Shown: positions 44,224 through 53,271 of the stretch, piece after piece | Numbering within the stretch: the first letter of the stretch is position 1 | Layout: each line of letters opens with the position of its first letter | Assembly (NCBI RefSeq): GCF_041102575.1 | Contig: NZ_JBGCUE010000007.1 | Coordinates: 62,001-126,000 of the forward strand | Reading direction: 5' to 3' | Length of the DNA stretch: 64,000 nucleotides | Origin: Tenuifilum sp. 4138str | GTDB lineage: Bacteria; Bacteroidota; Bacteroidia; Bacteroidales; Tenuifilaceae | Notes under the pieces: model-generated | The model's database searches: none | What the model was told of the DNA's origin: nothing | What the model saw: the letters and a program-made list of their open reading frames with translations, nothing else | Program-made: the position numbers and the translations under genes

Positions 44224-47013
44224 TTATGGTGTAATATCAATAACAACCGCCTTGAGCATTCCGCTTGCAATCAGATTTTCCTTTACGCGGTTGGCCTCAT
44301 CGATACTGTTAAAATTTCCAATGATGTAAATGTGATCGCCATTGGAATCAACCTTACGGGATAGCTCCTTTCCCTGCGAGAGGTTTCGAACAGTATTGAT
44401 TTCCGAGTCGGTTAAAGGGGTTTTGTATCGTCCTACTTCTACTATGTACAAGCGGTTGTCAGTCTTTGACGGTTGAATCTGCTGTACTGCGTCCTCAAGT
44501 TGCTGAGCGCGTTGGGTTGTAATACGTGTCCCGTTGAGCCAGGCCACGATAAAAGCATCTTTGAAGCCCTTTTGCTTAACTGTAGCAAGCACCTTTTCCG
44601 CATCGGAGTAGCGGGTAAGGTTACCAATGTAGTAGCGAATGATGTTTCCGGTTTTATATCCGTAAACAGGAACCATACCCTTAAAGAATGAAGGTTTTTG
44701 TGGGGTGCTGAAAGCGCCAATCTGAATACGATAGATTACCCCACTGGGAAGTGGTTCATCAATGGGTATTGGCTTTTCGTCGGAATAGTAGGGTTTATCG
44801 GTAACGCCAAAGTCAGCGGGTATTTCGTCAATTATGGCAATGATTGGTGTGGCCTGTTTAATGGCCGGTTCACTTTTTAGCTTAGGGATGTCTACTGCAA
44901 CCTCTTCCACGGTTTTGGTAGGTTTGGGTTCCTCCTGAGCTAGGTTTAGGCTTGATTGGCCAAAAATATTTCTTTCAAGCTTAATGACATTGCTTAGCAG
45001 CTGTTGTTCCATGAGGCGTAATCGCCAAATTTTTGCAAAGGCAAGGTCAAGCTGCATTAACCCTAAGTTCCTTAAGAGTGAGGCTTCAAAAACGCTTTCA
45101 ACCTGGCCGGTTGAATCGAGGTTGTTAAGAATGGCCACTGCGGCCCTAAAGTTGTTTTGGGCATCGGTGGTTAGCTTTCGAACTTCGGTATCGCGGTTAC
45201 CGCTTTTTACACGGGCCACTTCAATGCAATCGGAGTAAATTTGATATTTTTTATCCCAATACTTTTTAAAATGGTCGGAGTATTGTTTCATGGCTGCAAC
45301 CAGCTGATTATATTCAGCTGCGCAAGCATTGTTATTGTTGTCATTAGCTGAGAGGCATCTATTGTAGGCCTCCCTCCTCTCAAGGGCTGAATTTCTGAAA
45401 CGGGTAAGCTGTGGTGTTAACTTTTCGGCTTCGGCAAGTTTATTGATTTCGTCGGTGCGGAAAACGGTTGAGGCAAACTGTGCCTGATAGATAAAATCGG
45501 GGTTATCGGCAACAAACGAGGTGTTGCTTTCGTCCTTTGGTTTGCGCTTCCCGGTAAGGTATTCCTGTTCAATTTGGCTGGCACGGGCAAAAAGCAAATC
45601 GGCTTCCTTTTGGGCGGCAAGCATATCATCCTCAACCTTGGTTACCTGCTTTTCAAGCCTAACTCGCTGCTCGGCTGTAGTTACATAATCGAAACGGCCT
45701 CGCAAGTCCTCTAACTTAATTTTAAGCGAATCGGCAAGTTTTTGTGCAGCAAAGCCTTTGGCTAAAACACGACTATACTCGGGGTCGTTTTCTACGGAGT
45801 TGAACTTTGCCGGCTTTTTATTCTCAGCGGCTTCAGCCTTAGGTTTATCGGCTTCAACTTTTGAACTGGGTGCTTTAGGTGAGACACTAGGTTTTGACTC
45901 AAGAGGATTAAGCCTTGCTATTGAGAGCAATTCCTTGTAGCTGTTTGGAGTGCGTCGGGTAGGGTTGATGTCGTTTCGGATAAGGAAAACATTTAATGTA
46001 TCGGGCATGCTTAGTCGGTTCGAGGTAAAGCATGCAAGTGTGTCGTTGTTACCAGTTAGGAATAAAAAATCATCGTACGTTGAGTTTACCGGAAAGCCTA
46101 AATTCTCAGGGGTACTCCACTGCTTTTTATCGGGGTTATAAACCGATTTGTAAATATCGTAGCCACCCATTCCGTAATGTCCCTTCGATGCAAAGTAAAG
46201 GGTAACGCCATCGGGCATAATAAATGGGTACTCCTCGTTCAACGAGGAATTGATAATATCGCCTAAATTCTCGGGCTTGCTCCACTTCCCGTTATCAAGT
46301 AGTTGAATGCGGAAAATATCGGTACCCCACGATGTAGACTTGCCATAGCTGGAGTAGTAAAGGTAATCGCCGGGTTTAATATTCTTGGGGTAAAACATTA
46401 CAGTGGTGTAACCCATTTGCTTGTCGGTGGCAGTGCGAAGGTTTTCGGGGACTGGAGTAAAAGAACCTTCGGGCAATAGCGATGAGTAGTAGTTCAGAAA
46501 GTTACTGGGGCTAGCCTGTTTTCGGTCGAAAACAGTTGGGCTATAAACGTAACGGGTAAGGAAAGAGCCGTTCTCACATACAGTTACAAGTTTTTCAACT
46601 TCATCGAGTTTAATGTCGGGCGATCCTCCACTTACAACAAATCGGCGGTAGTAGTCAATGGCTTCGTTAAACTGGTACGACTGTCGCAAGGCTTCGGCAA
46701 GATAAAAGTAAACCATTGTATTGAGATCGGAAGTTGATGCATCCTTCAGGTATTTCAGCGCCATCTCTACATCTCTTGTCCCTTTAAGGTAACATACACC
46801 CAATGCATACTTTATTTCAGGATCGCGGGGAAATTGGTCAAGTAGTTCCTTGTATTTAGGGATTGCCTTAGCGTAACTTTTTGCATTTAGTAATGAGTCA
46901 GCCATAGCTCTCTGCATACCTCCGCTTTTTACTCCGATGCTATCTACCTGACACCACGATGAAACTGATGAAAAGAAAAATGGGAGTAAGGCTATAATTT
47001 TCAACAACTTCAT
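44224..47013 (-). CDS. Large exported TPR/PD40 protein with C-terminal SPOR-like domains
   Basis: 929 aa. A signal peptide is followed by TPR repeats (about residues 30-145; AKAIPKYKELLDQFPRDPEIKYALG), PD40/WD40-type beta repeats (about 200-345; YPFIMPDGVTLYFASKGHYGMGGYDIY), a long charged helical region (about 400-690) and two SPOR-like modules in the last 190 residues (YRIQIGAFS... and LYIVEVGRY...). SPOR domains bind denuded septal or sacculus glycan. The N-terminal layout is like that of PorE-type type IX/envelope proteins, which end in OmpA-like domains; here SPOR replaces it. Divergent from the PqqD operon. Confidence 0.8.
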   Translation of the reverse strand: MKLLKIIALLPFFFSSVSSWCQVDSIGVKSGGMQRAMADSLLNAKSYAKAIPKYKELLDQFPRDPEIKYALGVCYLKGTRDVEMALKYLKDASTSDLNTMVYFYLAEALRQSYQFNEAIDYYRRFVVSGGSPDIKLDEVEKLVTVCENGSFLTRYVYSPTVFDRKQASPSNFLNYYSSLLPEGSFTPVPENLRTATDKQMGYTTVMFYPKNIKPGDYLYYSSYGKSTSWGTDIFRIQLLDNGKWSKPENLGDIINSSLNEEYPFIMPDGVTLYFASKGHYGMGGYDIYKSVYNPDKKQWSTPENLGFPVNSTYDDFLFLTGNNDTLACFTSNRLSMPDTLNVFLIRNDINPTRRTPNSYKELLSIARLNPLESKPSVSPKAPSSKVEADKPKAEAAENKKPAKFNSVENDPEYSRVLAKGFAAQKLADSLKIKLEDLRGRFDYVTTAEQRVRLEKQVTKVEDDMLAAQKEADLLFARASQIEQEYLTGKRKPKDESNTSFVADNPDFIYQAQFASTVFRTDEINKLAEAEKLTPQLTRFRNSALERREAYNRCLSANDNNNNACAAEYNQLVAAMKQYSDHFKKYWDKKYQIYSDCIEVARVKSGNRDTEVRKLTTDAQNNFRAAVAILNNLDSTGQVESVFEASLLRNLGLMQLDLAFAKIWRLRLMEQQLLSNVIKLERNIFGQSSLNLAQEEPKPTKTVEEVAVDIPKLKSEPAIKQATPIIAIIDEIPADFGVTDKPYYSDEKPIPIDEPLPSGVIYRIQIGAFSTPQKPSFFKGMVPVYGYKTGNIIRYYIGNLTRYSDAEKVLATVKQKGFKDAFIVAWLNGTRITTQRAQQLEDAVQQIQPSKTDNRLYIVEVGRYKTPLTDSEINTVRNLSQGKELSRKVDSNGDHIYIIGNFNSIDEANRVKENLIASGMLKAVVIDITP

Positions 47014-47045
47014 AACTTCAATGCGTTGGAATATTTTAAGACATT

Positions 47046-47053
47046 CAAAAATA
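47046..47053 (-). promoter_or_regulatory. Bacteroidetes-type -7 box before the TPR/PD40/SPOR gene
   Basis: Minus-strand TATTTTTG, an exact TAnnTTTG match, 33 bp before the ATG at 47013. Confidence 0.45.
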
Positions 47054-47094
47054 GTGTATTAAAGCCAAATTGAAAAATATTAATTAAAGTAGGG

Positions 47095-47102
47095 TATTTT
47101 TA
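47095..47102 (+). promoter_or_regulatory. Possible -7 box before the PqqD operon
   Basis: TATTTTTA is one mismatch from TAnnTTTG and lies 54 bp before the PqqD ATG; a TTG occurs 22 bp further upstream. It is back-to-back with the divergent promoter at 47046-47053. Confidence 0.35.
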
Positions 47103-47155
47103 AAAAGGGTTGTAACAAATGAAAAAGATAGTAACTTAACATAAAACTCCTAGCC

Positions 47156-47401
47156 ATGAAAGTAAATCAAAGCATAGCTATAAGCGAGAACGGGTTTATA
47201 TTCAACCCAATTACAGGAGACACATTCACACTTAACGATTCTGGCTTTCAAATTTTAACAATGCTAAAATCCGGAAAATCGCAAGATGAAATTAAGGATA
47301 AGTTGCTTTCAGAGTATGAAGTTGACGAGTTAGTCCTGGAAAGGTATTTACAGGATTTTATTAGCGATTTAAAGCGGAATAATTTACTACTTGAGGAGTA
47401 G
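47156..47401 (+). CDS. PqqD-like protein
   Basis: 81 aa. The pattern matches the PqqD/HPr-kinase-associated fold: a beta-rich start (ISENGFIFNPITGDTFTLNDSGFQIL) followed by helices (GKSQDEIKDKLLSEYEVDE...DFISDLKRNNLL). PqqD proteins bind leader peptides or partner enzymes in peptide-modifying pathways; no radical SAM enzyme or obvious precursor peptide is near. The C-terminus is Glu-Glu. It is the first gene of a six-gene plus-strand operon, followed by the ATP-grasp gene after 4 bp. A peptide-chaperone role is family knowledge; a role as an amino-acid carrier would be speculation. Confidence 0.85.
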   Translation: MKVNQSIAISENGFIFNPITGDTFTLNDSGFQILTMLKSGKSQDEIKDKLLSEYEVDELVLERYLQDFISDLKRNNLLLEE

Positions 47402-47405
47402 GGCT

Positions 47406-48452
47406 ATGGAACGTAAAAGAATAACAATAGCCATTACCGGCCTAAATAATATTGATAGTCCGGGGCCTGGTATGCCTGTAATTAGAGGCATAAAAGAGTC
47501 AACTGACTTTGATGCCAGAATAGTTGGGTTGGCATACGATCATCTAGAACCCGGAATCTACATGAAGGAATGGGTAGATAAAACCTACATGATTCCATAC
47601 CCCTCGAAAGGAAAAGAGGCTTTATTTGAAAGAATCAAGGAAATCAATGCTAAAGAAAACATCGATCTGATAATTCCCAACTTTGATGCCGAACTTTTCT
47701 CGTTTATTAAGCTTGAAAATCAAATTAATCAGCTTGGTATTAAAACATTTCTTCCTACCCTGGAGCAGTTTGAGGAGCGGCATAAATCAAGCTTGCCAGA
47801 GTACGGTAAAAAGTATGGCGTAAATGTTCCAAAAAGCGAAGAGGCTTACAGTATGAATGACCTTGCAAATGTTTTACGTTCATACACTTACCCGGTAATG
47901 GTAAAGGGAAAATATTATGATGCCTACAAGGCATACTCTCAGGAACAGGCTCAAGCCTATTTTTCAAAGGTGTCAGCTAAGTGGGGGTATCCTGTAATTG
48001 TGCAGGAATTTGTTGAAGGAACCGAAGTGAACGTAATTACCCTTGGCGATGGGAATGGGCAGGTGATTTCAGCAGTTGCCATGCGTAAGCAGTATATTAC
48101 AGACAAAGGCAAAGCCTGGGGAGGGGTAACCATCTCGGACGATTCAATGCTTGAGCTAACTCATAAAATCATTTCACAAACAAAGTGGAGGGGTGGCATG
48201 GAGCTGGAGCTTATTCGTACAGCCGATAACAAGCTATATATCCTTGAAATAAATCCTCGAATTCCGGCTTGGGTTTACCTTGCTGTTGGAGCCGGACAAA
48301 ATTTACCCGAAGCATTAGTAAAACTTGCCATGGGAATGGATGTTAAGCCCTACACATCTTACGAAATTGGGAAAATGTTTATCCGTTACTCATGGGATAT
48401 GATAGTAGATATTGACATGTTTTCAAAGCTGGTAACCAGTGGAGAATTGTAA
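47406..48452 (+). CDS. ATP-grasp ligase
   Basis: 348 aa ATP-grasp enzyme of the carboxylate-amine ligase type, related in layout to carbamoyl-phosphate synthase large-subunit domains. There is an N-terminal Rossmann-like part (ITIAITGLNNIDSPGPGMPVI), central ATP-binding strands (YPVMVKGKYYDAYKAYS, VIVQEFVEGTEVNVI) and the Mg-binding ELELIRTADNKLYILEINPRIPAW. The ATG at 47406 follows a good Shine-Dalgarno sequence (AGGAG). Such enzymes form amide bonds by acyl phosphates; the substrates are unknown. 20 bp before the PLP enzyme gene. Confidence 0.88.
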   Translation: MERKRITIAITGLNNIDSPGPGMPVIRGIKESTDFDARIVGLAYDHLEPGIYMKEWVDKTYMIPYPSKGKEALFERIKEINAKENIDLIIPNFDAELFSFIKLENQINQLGIKTFLPTLEQFEERHKSSLPEYGKKYGVNVPKSEEAYSMNDLANVLRSYTYPVMVKGKYYDAYKAYSQEQAQAYFSKVSAKWGYPVIVQEFVEGTEVNVITLGDGNGQVISAVAMRKQYITDKGKAWGGVTISDDSMLELTHKIISQTKWRGGMELELIRTADNKLYILEINPRIPAWVYLAVGAGQNLPEALVKLAMGMDVKPYTSYEIGKMFIRYSWDMIVDIDMFSKLVTSGEL

Positions 48453-48472
48453 AATACTAAAAGGTTAAACCA

Positions 48473-49819
48473 ATGGAAAAGAAAAATTTTGAACGTCCAA
48501 CCATCACAAAGCTAACGCCCGGAATTCCCTCAAAGCATGGCGTAGGCATTGCAGTAGCACCTGTGCAATTTATTGATGGTTTAAAAGTTGACGAACTAAT
48601 TGAAAAGTATGGCTCCCCACTTTATATCTTTTCGGAATCAGTAATTCGCAAAAATGTTAATGATTTAAAACGCGCATTTAGCGTGCGTTACCCCAAAGTG
48701 CAAGTTGCTTGGAGCTATAAAACTAACTACCTGGATGCCATTTGCAGGATTTTTCATCAGGAAGGATCATGGGCCGAAGTGGTTTCGGGATTTGAATACG
48801 AAAAGGCTCGACTTAATGGCATTCCCGGTGAACATATTATTTTTAACGGCCCCGGAAAAACAGAGGCCGAACTTTTAAGGGCAGCCAAGGAGGGTGCTTA
48901 CATTCACATTGATCATTTCGATGAGCTTTTCCTTCTTGCAAAGGTATGTCAAGCCAATAGTGTTAATGCCCGGGTTGCTATTAGGGTCAACATGGATGTA
49001 GGTATTTACCCCAAATGGGATAGGTTTGGGTTTAACTTTGAAAATGGCGAGGCTTGGGACGCAATTAACAGAATAATGGCAAATCCACAGCTTAAGTTAA
49101 TGGGTTTGCACACCCATATCGGAACATATATAATGACAACCGATGCATACCGCATTGCTGCTGCAAAGCTGTCGGAACTAGCGGCCAGTATTGCGCAAAA
49201 GTTTAACCATTACATAGCATATATCGATATGGGTGGTGGTTTTGCATCGCGTAACACCCTGCGAGGTGCATACCTTTCCGGTGAAGATACAACCCCCTCG
49301 TTCGATGAGTATGCTGATGCCATAACCTCAGCAATTATCAACTCACAAATTAAACCCGATAAATTACCCACTGTAATTCTTGAAACAGGGAGAGCATTAA
49401 TTGACGATGCCGGAAGTATAGCAGGTACAGTTATAGCAAATAAACGGCTTACCGATGGACGCAGGGCCTTAATTGTAGATGTTGGTGTTAACTTACTTTT
49501 TACATCGTTTTGGTACGACCACAAGATAAATCCTACACAGTCTCATTCGGGCTTAGTTGAGGAAACCGTAATATATGGCCCTCTCTGTATGAATATTGAC
49601 GTATTACGTCCATCAATTATGTTTCCTCCCTTGAAAACAGGTGAGCACTTTTTGATATCCCGAACGGGTGCTTACAATAACACGCAGTGGTTACAGTTTA
49701 TTACCACCAGACCTAACGTTATACTAATTGATACTAACCGAAAAACACATATTATTCGTAAAGCTGAGAGCATTGATAGCATTGTTTCAAATGAGAATAT
49801 TCCAGATCACCTAAAGTAA
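48473..49819 (+). CDS. LysA-like PLP-dependent (fold III) decarboxylase
   Basis: 448 aa, alanine-racemase-fold decarboxylase of the diaminopimelate/ornithine decarboxylase family. The key residues are present: PLP lysine K83 (WSYKTNY), HTHIG (213-217), phosphate loop GGG (254-256), ETGR (304-307) and the active-site Cys372 in GPLCMNID. The C372 motif and TGR suggest action on a D-centre or amino acid such as diaminopimelate or a related ligated substrate. It sits between the ATP-grasp gene and the transporter fusion, so a biosynthetic role in a small product is more likely than housekeeping lysine synthesis. Confidence 0.87.
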   Translation: MEKKNFERPTITKLTPGIPSKHGVGIAVAPVQFIDGLKVDELIEKYGSPLYIFSESVIRKNVNDLKRAFSVRYPKVQVAWSYKTNYLDAICRIFHQEGSWAEVVSGFEYEKARLNGIPGEHIIFNGPGKTEAELLRAAKEGAYIHIDHFDELFLLAKVCQANSVNARVAIRVNMDVGIYPKWDRFGFNFENGEAWDAINRIMANPQLKLMGLHTHIGTYIMTTDAYRIAAAKLSELAASIAQKFNHYIAYIDMGGGFASRNTLRGAYLSGEDTTPSFDEYADAITSAIINSQIKPDKLPTVILETGRALIDDAGSIAGTVIANKRLTDGRRALIVDVGVNLLFTSFWYDHKINPTQSHSGLVEETVIYGPLCMNIDVLRPSIMFPPLKTGEHFLISRTGAYNNTQWLQFITTRPNVILIDTNRKTHIIRKAESIDSIVSNENIPDHLK

Positions 49820-49838
49820 ACCATCAGCATACTTGTTT

Positions 49839-52013
49839 ATGAGAGCGATAAATGGATTAAATACAATCATTAAGGGACTAATCAGGAGTTACTCGCAAAT
49901 CTTTTTTTCAAGCGAATACTCTTTAGCCATTTTTTTGTTACTCATAACGTTTATCGATTTTTCGATTGGGATTGCTGGGTTGGTTTCAGCATTAGTAGCC
50001 ACACTTACATCTTATCTGATAAAACTTGATAGGGAAACAACCGCTAAGGGTTTATATGGTTTTAATGCTTTACTGGTTGGATTTGGGTTAGGATTTTACT
50101 ATGATATTAGCATTACACTTCTGCTTTTGGCTGCCATTGCCGGATTTTTTACATTACTTGTTAATATTACACTACAGGGAGTTTTAGGAAAGTACTACTT
50201 ACCTTACCTATCGCTTCCATTTGTGTTAAGCATGTGGCTAGTGCTAAGTGCTACCTGGCAGCTGACGTCAACCGAAATAAATCAGAGTAGTGTCTACCTA
50301 CTCAATAGAATTTTTGATGTTGGAGGTTTTAATTTTATTGACATTCACGACTGGTGGCTTAACCATGTAAAATCCAATTTTATTAATGGTTATTTTATAT
50401 CGTTGGGCTCAATATTCTTTCAGTTTAATGTGCTAGCCGGGGTTTTGGTAGCATTGATATTGATGGCATACTCACGAATTGCATTTTCGTTATCGGTTAT
50501 TGGGTATAGCGTGGCTTATATTGCCTATTTAACTTTTGGTCTAGATTTGACTACGTTGGGGTATAGCTATATTGGGTTTAATTTTATTCTTAGCGCAATT
50601 GCCATTGGTGGGTATTACTATATACCCTCAACGGCTTCCTACTGGTGGGCTGTGGCCATTACACCTGTAATTGCAATGGTAACTATTGGGCTAGCAATTA
50701 TTTTTAAAACGCTTGGCTTGCCAATCCTTTCGCTACCCTTTAATATTGTTGTACTTATGTTTATTTACTCCATGCGTTTTAGGATGTCGGTTTCTGGGTT
50801 AAGGGAGGTGATGGTGCAGGAAGGGAAACCCGAACTAAATCTTTACTCCTATCAATCGTTTGCTAAACGTTTTCCTAACTATGGGTGGATTAGGATTAGG
50901 TTACCCTTTTACGGAGTTTGGACCGTAAATCAAGGTCATCATGGCAATTATACTCACAAAGGGGAGTGGGCGCATGCATGGGATTTCATTGTTTTAGACT
51001 CCGATGGTAAACAGTTTAAAAGTGATGGTCATTTACAAACCGATTATTACTGTTACGGGAAAAATGTAATTGCTCCTGCCGATGGCGAAGTGGTTGAGGT
51101 TGACGACGGTGTTGATGATAATCCTGTAGGTGAAATAAATATTAATAAGAATTGGGGGAATACCGTAATAATTAAGCATGCAGCTGGTTTGTATTCCAAA
51201 CTTTCGCACCTCAGAAAGGGATCAATTACCGTTAAGGTTGGCGATAAAGTAAAGTTTGGAACAAAAGTAGGCGAGGTTGGCAATTCAGGGCGTTCAGCTT
51301 ACCCCCACCTCCATTTTCAGATTCAGGCAACCGAGTACATTGGCTCAAAAACCATTAAATACCCATTATCATCATACATTGTTAATGATACTGAACTCAA
51401 AACATTCGATTATCCCGCTACTGACCAAAATGTTTGCAATATTGAATCTGATCCATTGCTTAATTCCATGCTAAACTTTAAACCTGGCAAGTTGATTAGT
51501 TGGGAAGTTCAACATGAAAATATTACTGAAAATTTTACTTGGGAAGTGGGTATTACCTATTTAAATAAGCTATTTATAAAGTGCAACAAAACAAATTCTA
51601 AAGCATTCTTTGAGCTTGATGATGTGTATTTCTACTTTACCCATTTTGAGGGAAGTAAAAAATCACTGTTATACAAATTTTACCTTGCTGCATATAGGAT
51701 ACCCTTAACCTATTTTGAAGGGATAAAGGTAGCTGATTCAATACCCGCAAATAAATGGTTTGGTGGAATAGCTCTTTACCTCCATGATTTTATTGCGCCA
51801 TTCATTCAATTATTGCAAGCTGAATACAGGGTAAAGGTTACAAGAATTGGAAGCGAATTTGACATCGAAGGTTTTAGGTTCGAAACCACCGTTGAGGGCA
51901 GATTTCTAAATAGAACTGTTCTAACAGAACGATTTGATTTAGAAATTCGTGCAAACGGTAAAGTAGAAATTATTCAGGAACAAAATAACACCCTTGCGAA
52001 ATGCGAACTATAA
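49839..52013 (+). CDS. Urea-transporter-like channel fused to an M23 metallopeptidase domain
   Basis: 724 aa. Residues about 20-315 form a polytopic membrane domain with both halves of the urea transporter family: GLYGFNALLVG and the mirrored GFNFILSAIAIGG. A soluble part follows with an M23/LytM-like metal site: HAWDF (His379/Asp382), then about 110 residues later PHLHF (His490/His492), with the usual GDKVKFGTKVGEVGNSG block. A C-terminal region of about 200 residues (from 515) is unassigned. The ATG at 49839 is preferred over an in-frame TTG 6 bp upstream. The channel would pass a small polar solute; the peptidase part probably faces the periplasm. Confidence 0.85.
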   Translation: MRAINGLNTIIKGLIRSYSQIFFSSEYSLAIFLLLITFIDFSIGIAGLVSALVATLTSYLIKLDRETTAKGLYGFNALLVGFGLGFYYDISITLLLLAAIAGFFTLLVNITLQGVLGKYYLPYLSLPFVLSMWLVLSATWQLTSTEINQSSVYLLNRIFDVGGFNFIDIHDWWLNHVKSNFINGYFISLGSIFFQFNVLAGVLVALILMAYSRIAFSLSVIGYSVAYIAYLTFGLDLTTLGYSYIGFNFILSAIAIGGYYYIPSTASYWWAVAITPVIAMVTIGLAIIFKTLGLPILSLPFNIVVLMFIYSMRFRMSVSGLREVMVQEGKPELNLYSYQSFAKRFPNYGWIRIRLPFYGVWTVNQGHHGNYTHKGEWAHAWDFIVLDSDGKQFKSDGHLQTDYYCYGKNVIAPADGEVVEVDDGVDDNPVGEININKNWGNTVIIKHAAGLYSKLSHLRKGSITVKVGDKVKFGTKVGEVGNSGRSAYPHLHFQIQATEYIGSKTIKYPLSSYIVNDTELKTFDYPATDQNVCNIESDPLLNSMLNFKPGKLISWEVQHENITENFTWEVGITYLNKLFIKCNKTNSKAFFELDDVYFYFTHFEGSKKSLLYKFYLAAYRIPLTYFEGIKVADSIPANKWFGGIALYLHDFIAPFIQLLQAEYRVKVTRIGSEFDIEGFRFETTVEGRFLNRTVLTERFDLEIRANGKVEIIQEQNNTLAKCEL

Positions 52014-53269
52014 TTGTTATTGCCTCAGTTTTGGTGTTAACCTACAGGCTAGGTGCACAAACCGATTTTGCATCGCTTGATAGGTTAAACTATCAATATT
52101 TCCTTGGCAAGGATTATAAGAATTTAAAAAGGACTGCCAAAGAAATTTTAAATCAGGGGAATGATTACTATTACCTAAGGATGAGGTTAGGTATTTTGGC
52201 CTATGAAAATCAAAGGTATGCCTATGCGTATAGAAATTTTACTCGCGCTAAACAGCAAAACCCTTTCGATACTTTAACAAACGAATATTTGTACTATTGC
52301 TACCTTTTGGCAGGCAGGCAGGCTAATGCACTCCAATTTCTCCGCACCCTTTCCGAGAATGATAAAAATAGTCATTTAAAGTCCGTACCCATGGCTAAGG
52401 CTCCTGAACTAATATTAAGCTATTCATATACAGGATACGATGTCAAAAAATATCAAACCAACCCCTTAAACTTTGAGGCCATTGAAAATCTGGCCGTATT
52501 AAATGCAGGGTTAACTTTCAATTTTTCAGAAAGGGCTAACGGTTTTTTCCAGTACTCAAATACCAGAAAAGTAGCTACTTTTTACTCACCCTCCGATCCC
52601 TCAGGCAATTACGATACATACAAACAAAATCAATTTTATTTTAGTTACAAAAGCCTAATTACTCAAGGTTTTGAGTTTTCAGGGTATACCCACTGGGTAT
52701 TTTTTACCGATGTGTCGAACGTTTCTACTTATGGGCGCAGGAGTTCTTCCATAAATTTATCAACCGAATCGTTATTTGGATTAAACTTTACATTAATAGG
52801 TTGGTATCTGAGAGGGGGTATAAATTTCAACTACAGCAACTTTGCAAATTCAAACCAGTTTGCTACGGAGGCTTACATCACCTATTTGCCTTTTTCAAAT
52901 TTAAACCTGTATTCAACGGTTAGTGGTTTTTACCAATTTGATAAAAACTGGGGAAGTACTTATCAGTCGAATTTTGATGTTGGTTTCAAAGTATTTAAAT
53001 ATTTATGGGTTGAATCCGGGATGATGATTGGCAATTCTTTCTTGTATTCACGTAATTTAGGCACGGAGCTGTACAACTCATTTATCATTCCTTCTAAAAG
53101 TTTTTATGGTAGTATAGTTATCCCTGCTAAAAAGTTTTCTTTAAGGGTTGGTGGTCATTACTCTGAGATAAACAACTATTCCTGGGATTTGGTGAATTAT
53201 ACTAAAACATCAAAGCTAGTACTTAATGCATTTGGAGTAAATGCTACATTAACCATTAAATTTCAATAG
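52001..53269 (+). CDS. Outer-membrane beta-barrel protein with N-terminal TPR (YaiO-like)
   Basis: 422 aa. A signal peptide (cleaved near residue 19, LGAQ) is followed by TPR-like repeats to about residue 125 (YLRMRLGILAYENQRYAYAYRNF) and then many amphipathic strands rich in aromatic residues (FFQYSNTRKVATFY, LYSTVSGFYQFDKNWG), ending in LTIKFQ with the C-terminal aromatic pattern of outer-membrane proteins. The layout is that of YaiO-type barrels. It overlaps the transporter fusion by 13 bp and is 2 bp from the next gene. Confidence 0.8.
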   Translation: MRTIIVIASVLVLTYRLGAQTDFASLDRLNYQYFLGKDYKNLKRTAKEILNQGNDYYYLRMRLGILAYENQRYAYAYRNFTRAKQQNPFDTLTNEYLYYCYLLAGRQANALQFLRTLSENDKNSHLKSVPMAKAPELILSYSYTGYDVKKYQTNPLNFEAIENLAVLNAGLTFNFSERANGFFQYSNTRKVATFYSPSDPSGNYDTYKQNQFYFSYKSLITQGFEFSGYTHWVFFTDVSNVSTYGRRSSSINLSTESLFGLNFTLIGWYLRGGINFNYSNFANSNQFATEAYITYLPFSNLNLYSTVSGFYQFDKNWGSTYQSNFDVGFKVFKYLWVESGMMIGNSFLYSRNLGTELYNSFIIPSKSFYGSIVIPAKKFSLRVGGHYSEINNYSWDLVNYTKTSKLVLNAFGVNATLTIKFQ

Positions 53270-53271
53270 CT

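Noticed and set aside
47014-47155. Search for a precursor peptide gene before the PqqD-like gene
   Set aside because: Only a 6-codon frame (ATG AAA AAG...) exists; there is no leader-like peptide.
47391-47405. Upstream TTG start for the ATP-grasp gene
   Set aside because: It lies inside the PqqD gene, and the ATG at 47406 has a well-placed AGGAG.
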